Shown in pieces: positions 1 through 5,779 of a stretch of 29,153 nt of DNA. Under the pieces are notes generated by a model. That model ran no database searches. It was not told the origin of the DNA and saw nothing but the letters and a program-made list of their open reading frames with translations. Within the stretch, counting starts at the first letter, position 1. The number at the start of each line of letters is the position of its first letter. The translations under genes and the position numbers were made by a program. The stretch comes from AC-32 sp035624425 (GTDB lineage Bacteria > Actinomycetota > Thermoleophilia > Gaiellales > Gaiellaceae). The stretch lies in the NCBI GenBank assembly GCA_035624425.1, contig DASPRN010000088.1, positions 1 to 29,153 on the forward strand. The letters run 5' to 3'.

Positions 1-852
1 CGCGGCCTGGAGCTGGTACGGGCCCGGGTGGCGCAGCGGCAAGGCGCGCTCGAGCACGCGGCGGCCCTCGGCGATCCGGTCGGGGTCCCAGAGCGTTCGG
101 TCCTGCTCCTCGAGCAGCACGAGCCCGCCCTCGCCGTCGAGCCGCGCCGCCCGCCGCGCGTCGTGGAGAAGCATCAGCGCAAGCAGGCCGAGCACCTCGG
201 GCTCGTCCGGCATCAGTAGCGCGAGCACCTTTCCGAGACGGATCGCCTCCTCGCACAGGTCGGCCCGCGGAGGCGGCCCGTAGCCCTCGTTGAAGATCAG
301 GTAGACGACCGCGAGCGCCGCGCGCAACCGCTCGGGGAGCAGGTGGTCGGGGGGAACGCGGAAAGGGATTCCGGCGGCGCGGATCTTCCGTTTCGCGCGC
401 ACGAGCCGTTGCGCCATCGTCGGTTCGGGGACGAGAAAGGCGCGGGCGATCTCCTCGGTCGTGAGGCCGGCGAGTGTCCGCAGGGTGAGCGCGACCTGCG
501 ACTCGATTGCCAGCGCCGGGTGGCAGCAGGCGAAGATCAGGCTCAGGCGCTCGTCGGGGATCGTGTCGTCCTCCTCCAGGGCCGGCGTGCGGTCGAGGAC
601 GGTCAGCAGCTCCGTCTTCTGGCGCAGCGTCCGCTCGCGGCGGATGCGGTCGATTGCGCGGTTGCGCGCGGTCGTCAGCAGCCAGGCGCCGGGATTGGCG
701 GGGACGCCCTCGCGCGGCCAGCGCTCGATCGCGACGGCGAACGCGTCCTGCACCGCGTCTTCGGCGAGCTGGACGTCGCCGAGCGCTCGGGCGAGGATCG
801 CGAGGGTTCGCCCCCACTCCTCCCGGTAGAGCTCCTCTACCTCTACGAGCAA
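1..852 (-). CDS. ECF42-type RNA polymerase sigma factor (3' end outside window)
   Basis: The minus-strand frame is open from 852 to the window edge (284 codons), so the C-terminus is missing; relatives are about 400 residues. Seen: a sigma-70 region 2 at about residues 4-72 (LAEDAVQDAF, GAWLLTTARNRAIDRIRRE), a region 4 helix-turn-helix at about 100-155 (ESQVALTLRTLAGLTTEEIA, then EPTMAQRLVRAKRKIR), and a C-terminal extension (LIFNEGYG, LMPDEPEVLGLLALMLLHDAR, ending GPYQLQAA). This long extension is typical of ECF42 sigma factors, which have no obvious anti-sigma factor and sit beside DGPF/YCII genes, as here. It directs RNA polymerase to a small regulon in the cytoplasm. The start is uncertain: no ATG or GTG lies between the in-frame stop near 909-907 and region 2, so TTG at 852 is the best available choice, without a clear Shine-Dalgarno. 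It lies about 106 bp downstream of the DGPF gene and is probably cotranscribed with it. Confidence 0.9.
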   Translation of the reverse strand, partial: MLVEVEELYREEWGRTLAILARALGDVQLAEDAVQDAFAVAIERWPREGVPANPGAWLLTTARNRAIDRIRRERTLRQKTELLTVLDRTPALEEDDTIPDERLSLIFACCHPALAIESQVALTLRTLAGLTTEEIARAFLVPEPTMAQRLVRAKRKIRAAGIPFRVPPDHLLPERLRAALAVVYLIFNEGYGPPPRADLCEEAIRLGKVLALLMPDEPEVLGLLALMLLHDARRAARLDGEGGLVLLEEQDRTLWDPDRIAEGRRVLERALPLRHPGPYQLQAA

Positions 853-958
853 GGCGTCGCTTGCGATGCCGCCCAGAGGCCGTGCCGGCTTTGCCGGTGC
901 GGCCGTCTAACGCACGGTCTAGGTCGCAGAACAGCTGTTGTCTCGTCTCGGTATCGCG

Positions 959-1321
959 TTAGGAGCCGTCCTCTTCGAAGATCATCACCGGCCGCACCTC
1001 GACGGAGCCGTGGCGGGCGCCCGGGATCTTGGCGGCCCACTCGAGCGCCTCGTCCAGGGAGCTCACGTCGACCAGGTAGTAGCCGCCGAGCTGCTCCTTC
1101 GTCTCCGCGAACGGGCCGTCGGTGGTCAGCGTCTCGTCGTTGCGGACGCGGACGGTCGTGGCGGTCTCGATCGGCTGGAGCGCGTCGCCGGCAACCATGG
1201 CGCCGCTCGTCTGGAGCTCCTGCGTGTAGGCGCCGTAGGCCTGGAAGATCTGGCCCATCTCCTCCTCGCTCATCGAGCCACGCTGGCTCTGGTCGCCGTA
1301 GATCAACAGCATGTACTGCAC
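959..1321 (-). CDS. YCII/DGPF-domain protein, partner of the ECF42 sigma factor
   Basis: The product is a 120-residue single-domain protein of the YCII-related (DGPF) family. It starts VQYMLLIYGDQ, has the family core TTDGPFAETKEQLGGYYLVDV split by the signature D68-G-P-F71, and ends with the usual EVRPVMIFEEDGS. The GTG start at 1321 is supported by a strong AAGGAGGA five bases upstream; a longer in-frame reading exists but has no family similarity. These small proteins form ferredoxin-like dimers and their biochemical role is unknown. In ECF42 loci they are usually targets of the adjacent sigma factor. The sigma gene follows on the same strand, so the pair reads as one transcript, probably driven by the candidate promoter at 1355-1381. 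Confidence 0.93.
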   Translation of the reverse strand: MQYMLLIYGDQSQRGSMSEEEMGQIFQAYGAYTQELQTSGAMVAGDALQPIETATTVRVRNDETLTTDGPFAETKEQLGGYYLVDVSSLDEALEWAAKIPGARHGSVEVRPVMIFEEDGS

Positions 1322-1354
1322 GGTCTCCTCCTTGTTCGTCGCTTCCGAGGGTAC

Positions 1355-1381
1355 GACGAACGGCGAGCGCCCGGATCGACA
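1355..1381 (-). promoter_or_regulatory. Candidate ECF42-dependent promoter of the DGPF-sigma transcript
   Basis: On the minus strand TGTCGA (1381-1376) is followed after 17 bases by CGTC (1358-1355), about 34 bases before the GTG start of the DGPF gene. This matches the ECF42 target motif reported for Streptomyces, TGTCGA at -35 and CG(A/T)C at -10, as I recall it. The position and orientation fit autoregulation of the sigma-DGPF unit. The -10 element is only four bases, so chance cannot be excluded. Confidence 0.55.
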
Positions 1382-1386
1382 GGTCC

Positions 1387-1401
1387 GAATCGAAACGATT
1401 C
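1387..1401. promoter_or_regulatory. Operator-like palindrome upstream of the ECF42 promoter
   Basis: GAATCG-AAA-CGATTC is a perfect inverted repeat with 6-base arms and a 3-base centre. It lies 5 bp upstream of the candidate -35 element of the DGPF promoter and in none of the genes called here. Its symmetry and position are those of a transcription-factor site, but I cannot name a regulator. Confidence 0.4.
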
Positions 1402-1443
1402 TGTGACTTCTTCTCCACAACCGTCCCTTTCGGCCACGACCCG

Positions 1444-1475
1444 GGGACAGTCCCTCGGCCGTGTCCAAAACGGAC
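1444..1475. terminator. Adjacent small palindromes downstream of the GH15 gene; possible terminator or REP-like unit
   Basis: Two inverted repeats lie just past the GH15 stop: GGGAC-A-GTCCC (1444-1454) and GTCC-AAAAC-GGAC (1463-1475). On the GH15 transcript the second gives a short stem with a GUUUU loop followed by the first, more stable stem. There is no U-tract. They may act as a weak terminator between the GH15 operon and the DGPF promoter, or be a copy of a dispersed palindromic repeat. Confidence 0.35.
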
Positions 1476-1484
1476 GTGTCTGGT

Positions 1485-3329
1485 TCAGGCGCCGAGCTGC
1501 CGGTCGAGGTTCACCGCGGCGCTGATCAGCGCCAGGTGCGTGAAGGCCTGGGGGAAGTTGCCCAGCAGCTCGCCGGTCGCGCCGATCTCCTCGCTGTAGA
1601 GCCCGACGTGGTTGGCGTAGGTGAGCATCTTCTCGAACGCCAGGCGCGCCTCGTCCAGGCGCCCGGCCCGCGCGAGCGCCTCCACGTACCAGAAGGTGCA
1701 GATCGAGAACGTCCCGTCGCCGCCGGTCAGGCCGTCGGGCGATGCCTCGGGGTCGTAGCGGTAGACGAGGCTGTCCGAGACCAGCTCGCCGGTGATCGCG
1801 TCCAGGGTCGAGAGCCAGCGCGGGTCGGTCGGCGCCATGAACTTCGTCAGCGGCATCAGCAGCACCGAGGCGTCGAGCACGTCGGTCTCGTAGTGCTGGA
1901 CGAACGCGCGACGCTCCTCGTGCCAGCCGCGCTCCATTACCTGCCGGTAGATCTGGTCGCGCGTCACGGACCAGCGCGGGACGTCCGCCGGCAGCCCGCG
2001 CTGCCGCGCGATCCGGATCGCCCGCTCGAGGGCGACCCACGACATCAGCTGCGAGTAGGTGAACTTCTTGCGGCCGCCGCGCGTCTCCCAGATGCCCTCG
2101 TCCGCCTGGTCCCAGTTGTCGCAGACCCACTCGACGATCCGGCTGAGGTCGTTCCAGGCGTCGTGCGAGATCGGCGTCGCGTGCTTGTTGAACAGGTAGA
2201 CGGAGTCGATCAGCTCGCCGTAGATGTCGAGCTGCAGCTGGTCGGCGGCGCCGTTGCCGATCCGCACCGGCGCCGAGCGGCGGTAGCCCTCGAAGTGGTC
2301 GAGGATCTCCTCCGGAAGCTCGGCTCGCCCGTCGATCCCGTACATGATCTGCAGCGGCCCCGACTCGTGGCCGACCCGCTCGCGGAAGCGGTCGGTGAGC
2401 CAGTCCATGAAGCCCGCCGCCTCGTCGGTGAACCCGAGCCGCAGCAGCGCGTAGAGCGAGAAAGCCGTGTCGCGGATCCAGGTATAGCGGTAATCCCAGT
2501 TGCGGACACCGCCGAGCTCCTCGGGCAGGCTGGTCGTCGCCGCCGCGACCATCGCGCCGCTCGGCTCGTACGTGAGCAGCTTCAGGACGAGCGCCGAGCG
2601 GTGCACCATCTCGCGCCAGCGGCCGCGGTAGTTGGAGCGCGCGAGCCAGGCGCGCCAGAAGTCGACCGTGTCCTCGAAGTCCTGCCGCATCTCGTCGGCG
2701 GTGAACGAGCGCGGGACGTACGTCTCGGGAACGGTCTCCAGCGCGAAGGTCTCCGTCTCGCCGGGCTCGAGCTTGAACTGGGCAGAGACGTCGCCGCCCT
2801 TGACCTCGAGCCCGATCCGGCTCGAGAGCGCCAGCGTCAAGGACGGGGCGCGGAAGACGGCGCCGTGCTCGTGGACGACCACCTCGTGCTCCTCGCGCCC
2901 GTAGTCGAAGCGCGGCTCGACCTCGATGCGGAAAATCATCTCGCCCCGCACGCAGAGCACGCGGCGGATCAGGCGCTGGCGCGGGCCGATCGGCATGAAG
3001 TCCTGGACCTCGCCCACGCCGCTGGGGGTCAGGAAGCGCGTGATCAGGACGTTGGTGTCCGGGAAGTAGAGCTGCTTGACGGTGCCGAGCGCGAGTGCGG
3101 GTGCGATCCGGTAACGGCCGCCGCGCTGCCGGTCGAGGATCGCGGCGAAGACGCTCGGCGAGTCGAAGCGCGGGCAGCAGTACCAGTCGATCGTGCCGTC
3201 GGTGCCGACCAGCGCGACCGTCCGCAGATCGCCGATGATTCCGTGCTCGCCGATCGGCAGGTAGGTGCTCGCCGCCGAGAACGACAGGTCGATCGCGCGG
3301 GTGAGGGTCCGGTCCTCTACAGCATCCAC
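1485..3329 (-). CDS. Glycoside hydrolase family 15 (glucoamylase or trehalase)
   Basis: The product is 614 residues, the usual size for bacterial GH15 enzymes. The N-terminal beta-domain begins with the family signature GEHGIIGDLRTVALVGTDG, then IDWYCCPRFDSPSVFAAILD. The (alpha/alpha)6 catalytic domain contains the general acid region GIWETRGGRKKF (Glu415) and the general base region GLYSEEIGATGELLGNFPQ (Glu580/581), so both catalytic carboxylates are present. It should hydrolyse alpha-glucosides; actinobacterial GH15 members include both glucoamylases and the mycobacterial trehalase, and I cannot separate these by eye. No signal peptide is seen, so it is likely cytoplasmic. The GTG at 3329 overlaps the end of the upstream CNB gene by 13 bp and is the first start consistent with family length; a longer in-frame reading into that gene is not family sequence. 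Last gene of a four-gene operon. Confidence 0.93.
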   Translation of the reverse strand: MDAVEDRTLTRAIDLSFSAASTYLPIGEHGIIGDLRTVALVGTDGTIDWYCCPRFDSPSVFAAILDRQRGGRYRIAPALALGTVKQLYFPDTNVLITRFLTPSGVGEVQDFMPIGPRQRLIRRVLCVRGEMIFRIEVEPRFDYGREEHEVVVHEHGAVFRAPSLTLALSSRIGLEVKGGDVSAQFKLEPGETETFALETVPETYVPRSFTADEMRQDFEDTVDFWRAWLARSNYRGRWREMVHRSALVLKLLTYEPSGAMVAAATTSLPEELGGVRNWDYRYTWIRDTAFSLYALLRLGFTDEAAGFMDWLTDRFRERVGHESGPLQIMYGIDGRAELPEEILDHFEGYRRSAPVRIGNGAADQLQLDIYGELIDSVYLFNKHATPISHDAWNDLSRIVEWVCDNWDQADEGIWETRGGRKKFTYSQLMSWVALERAIRIARQRGLPADVPRWSVTRDQIYRQVMERGWHEERRAFVQHYETDVLDASVLLMPLTKFMAPTDPRWLSTLDAITGELVSDSLVYRYDPEASPDGLTGGDGTFSICTFWYVEALARAGRLDEARLAFEKMLTYANHVGLYSEEIGATGELLGNFPQAFTHLALISAAVNLDRQLGA

Positions 3330-3727
3330 CGGTTGGCGTCGTCGACCCGGCGCGCCTCCGCCTGCAGCAGCCGCAGCGTCACTGTTGGATGGTCGAGCAG
3401 GAACGGGATCAGCTCCGAACGGTGGATGTGCGCGCAGCGCAGCGGCGTCCGCGAGACGACCGAAGCGCCCACGGGCTGGTCGAGCAGCACCGAGATCTCG
3501 CCGAAGAACATCCCCGCGTGGAGGACGGCGCGGTCCATGCCGCCGATCACCACCGTGACCTCGCCCTCGAGGATCACGCGCAGGCCGGCGTTGGCCTGGC
3601 CCACGCGGAGGATCCACTCGCCCTCGCGGAACTTCTCCTCCTGCATCGACGCGGCCAGCGCCTCGAGCGACTCGGACGGCAGGTCGGCGAAGAGCGCGAG
3701 CCGGCCGAGCTCCTCCGCAAGGGGCAC
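3317..3727 (-). CDS. Stand-alone cyclic-nucleotide-binding-domain protein, ligand site degenerate
   Basis: The 136-residue product is a single CNB (CRP/cAMP-kinase type) beta-roll: LFADLPSESLEALAASM at the N-terminus, ILEGEVTVV at 52-60, and the phosphate-binding cassette GMFFGEISVLLDQPVGASVV at 72-91. Glu77 of the cassette is kept, but the Arg that contacts the cyclic phosphate (PRAAT in classical sites) is replaced by Val86-Gly87. No DNA-binding or catalytic domain is attached. Its GTG start overlaps the stop of the membrane-protein gene by one base (TAGTG), and its own stop overlaps the GH15 start, so all three are translationally coupled. It may be a regulatory subunit for a neighbour or bind another ligand; which is unknown. 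Confidence 0.88.
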   Translation of the reverse strand: MPLAEELGRLALFADLPSESLEALAASMQEEKFREGEWILRVGQANAGLRVILEGEVTVVIGGMDRAVLHAGMFFGEISVLLDQPVGASVVSRTPLRCAHIHRSELIPFLLDHPTVTLRLLQAEARRVDDANRWML

Positions 3728-4335
3728 TAGCTCTGCGGCGGTTCGGCCGCGGGTATCACCTGGTGCACGGCCGAGAGCGGCCGGGCGAGCTCGGCGCTGT
3801 CGGGCACCGCGTGCACCGAGGAGAACTCACGAGCGAGCCCCCCGGCCGACGACGGCTCGACGGCCGCCAGCACCGGCAGCGCCTGGTACTCGGGCGCGAC
3901 CGACCAGCCGACGCGGCGGAACTCGCCGCCGTTCTCGATCCAGGAGAGCGAGACCAGCGGCAGGATCACGATCTTGGTCGTGATTGCCATCAGCCAGACG
4001 ACCCAGTAGAGAAGGATCGGGCGCCAGTCGTTCGCGAAGCTGAAGAAGTTGTTGGGGTCGCCGTAGGGCGCGTGGCCCGGCTTCAGCGTCTTGACGAGCA
4101 CGTAGAGGATGAAGAACTCGCCGACCGCGAGCAGGAAGGTCAGCCAGGGCGGCTGCCACTTGATCAGGTACGGGTAGACGAGCGTGTCGAGGGCGACGCC
4201 CATCAGCAGGTAGATCCCGACCGTCACGATCCAGCCCGCGTTGTCCGTGACCAGCGAGAGGATCGTCGCGAGGATCGCCCCCGGAATCAGGATCGCGACC
4301 CGGGTCTGGACTCGGCCGAGAACGGTTGGGCACAT
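3727..4335 (-). CDS. Conserved-type integral membrane protein, function unknown
   Basis: The product is 202 residues with four likely membrane helices at about 12-31, 34-57, 63-84 and 105-132 (VAILIPGAILATILSLV; WIVTVGIYLLMGVALDTLV; WLTFLLAVGEFFILYVLV; PILLYWVVWLMAITTKIVILP), followed by a soluble tail of about 70 residues rich in Ala, Pro and Ser. I recognise no named family. Its ATG directly follows the stop of the oxidoreductase gene (TAGATG) and its stop overlaps the CNB start, so it is made in step with both. A membrane partner or anchor for the oxidoreductase or CNB protein is a reasonable but untested idea. Confidence 0.82.
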   Translation of the reverse strand: MCPTVLGRVQTRVAILIPGAILATILSLVTDNAGWIVTVGIYLLMGVALDTLVYPYLIKWQPPWLTFLLAVGEFFILYVLVKTLKPGHAPYGDPNNFFSFANDWRPILLYWVVWLMAITTKIVILPLVSLSWIENGGEFRRVGWSVAPEYQALPVLAAVEPSSAGGLAREFSSVHAVPDSAELARPLSAVHQVIPAAEPPQS

Positions 4336-5694
4336 CTAGGAGAGCTGCTCCGTCTTGCGTATGCGGCGGATGACGTGGGCGGTTTCGTTCGCGAGCGTCA
4401 TCTGCATCCAGACCTTCGAGAAGAAGTTCCGCGAGCCCGGCTTCTCGGCCTCGTAGACGTCGGCCACGAAGCGGCGGCAGATGTACTTGAGGCCCGCGAT
4501 CGTGTCGCCGTGGGTGACGACCGAGTTCGCGTGGATGCCGGTAGCGAGGCAGCGCGAGTCGGGCCGGTCGAGCCCGGGCACGCCGCAGTTCGACTGGAGC
4601 TTCATCCGGCCGTCCGCGATCGGGACGTCGTAGAACTCGATCAGGCGGCGCAGCAGCGGCACCGAGAGGGCCGACTTGTTGAAGCCGGTGCCGGTGACGA
4701 TCCCGGTCACGTCCATCCAGCCCGGGTCCTCGCCGAACTTGCTCATCACGTGGATCTTCAACCCGAGCGGGCCGGGCTGGACCTCGTCGATCTCGCCGAG
4801 GATCTGCTCGAAGCGCTGCTCCTCGCGGCCCGCCTTGATCTTCACGTCCCAGCCGCGGCGCTGGGGGGTGGTGCCCTTGAGGATGCGGCCGAGGAACTCG
4901 ACCCGCTGGTCGAAGTCGAGCTGCTGGAAGGCGTCGATCCCGAGCGCTTCGAAGAAGCAGCGCGGCGTGTTCAGGTCCTGCTCGTCCGGCGTCGGGTTGC
5001 GCACCAGTGAGATGCACTTGGCGCCCGCGTCGAGCGCGTTCGCCCATTCGTTCACCGAGGCGATCCCGGAGCCGATCACGACGTAGCGGCCCTTCGCGTC
5101 GTACTCCTTGGGCGCGTAGGCCTGCACGATCCGGTCGGCCATCGCGGGGTCCTTGCGCGCCTTCGCCAGCACCGGCGGGTACGAGAGCGGCCCGTGCCCG
5201 CAAGCGAGAGCGACGTGCTTGGCGCGCCCGATGAACTGGGCCTGCTCGTCGAAGAGGACGAAGTGGGGTGGGCCGCCGTTCGTGGTCGTGGCGCGCTGCA
5301 GCCAGCCGACCTTGTGCGGATAGCGCTGGTCGTCCCAATGCAGCCGGCGGGTGACGACGGCCGCCTCGGCCAGGATGTCCGGTACGCCGGGGTTGTAGCG
5401 GCGCCGCGCCGAGCGAAGCAGCGGCGAGAGGCTTCGGCGCGACCAGGCCTCGAGCTCGGCGAAGGTCGGCCAGTCGGCGGGCAGGAAGTGCGACTCCGAC
5501 TCGGAGCGCAGCACCGTTTGCCCGAGGTTGAACGCGAACTGCTGGTAGGTCTTGACCGGGTTGTCGGACGGGCCGTAGATCGTGATCTCCTCGGGGCGGA
5601 AGCCGAGGTAGACGGCGGTGGCGTAGATGATCAGCGAGCTGAAGCCGTCGCCGACCACGGCGATCGTCGAGTCACGGGGTCCCGAGAGCGGCAT
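4336..5694 (-). CDS. FAD/NAD(P)-binding oxidoreductase-like protein
   Basis: The product is 452 residues with two Rossmann dinucleotide motifs: TIAVVGDGFSS (G15-x-G17-x-x-S20) at the N-terminus for FAD, and VVIGSGIAS (G208-x-G210-x-x-S213) in the middle, probably for NAD(P)H. This arrangement resembles flavin monooxygenases and related FAD-dependent reductases. In both motifs the third glycine is Ser, which some members tolerate. Late motifs VTGTGFNKSALSVPLL and CLATGIHANSVVTHGDTIAG fit the closing FAD-contact strand. The substrate cannot be named. ATG 5694 was chosen because the longer in-frame reading would enter the divergent antiporter gene and has no Rossmann sequence; the Shine-Dalgarno is weak. 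First gene of the operon leading to GH15. Confidence 0.82.
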   Translation of the reverse strand: MPLSGPRDSTIAVVGDGFSSLIIYATAVYLGFRPEEITIYGPSDNPVKTYQQFAFNLGQTVLRSESESHFLPADWPTFAELEAWSRRSLSPLLRSARRRYNPGVPDILAEAAVVTRRLHWDDQRYPHKVGWLQRATTTNGGPPHFVLFDEQAQFIGRAKHVALACGHGPLSYPPVLAKARKDPAMADRIVQAYAPKEYDAKGRYVVIGSGIASVNEWANALDAGAKCISLVRNPTPDEQDLNTPRCFFEALGIDAFQQLDFDQRVEFLGRILKGTTPQRRGWDVKIKAGREEQRFEQILGEIDEVQPGPLGLKIHVMSKFGEDPGWMDVTGIVTGTGFNKSALSVPLLRRLIEFYDVPIADGRMKLQSNCGVPGLDRPDSRCLATGIHANSVVTHGDTIAGLKYICRRFVADVYEAEKPGSRNFFSKVWMQMTLANETAHVIRRIRKTEQLS

Positions 5695-5741
5695 GCGTTT
5701 GCAAGCGTAATGCCCTCGGACCTCGATGTGTAGGGCTAGGG

Positions 5742-5769
5742 TGGACTTTCTCTGCGGGGCGGGTATAAG
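5742..5769 (+). promoter_or_regulatory. Candidate promoter of the antiporter gene
   Basis: TGGACT (5742-5747) and TATAAG (5764-5769) are spaced by 16 bases and resemble housekeeping -35 and -10 boxes. The expected transcription start, about 5776, would leave a leader of only a few bases before the ATG at 5780, i.e. a nearly leaderless mRNA. It lies in the 85-bp divergent gap with the oxidoreductase operon. Confidence 0.4.
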
Positions 5770-5779
5770 GTCGCTCGTC

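Noticed and set aside
3330..3617. N-terminal extension of the GH15 frame
   Set aside because: It overlaps the well-supported CNB gene and reads as low-complexity Arg/Pro/Ala sequence unlike GH15.
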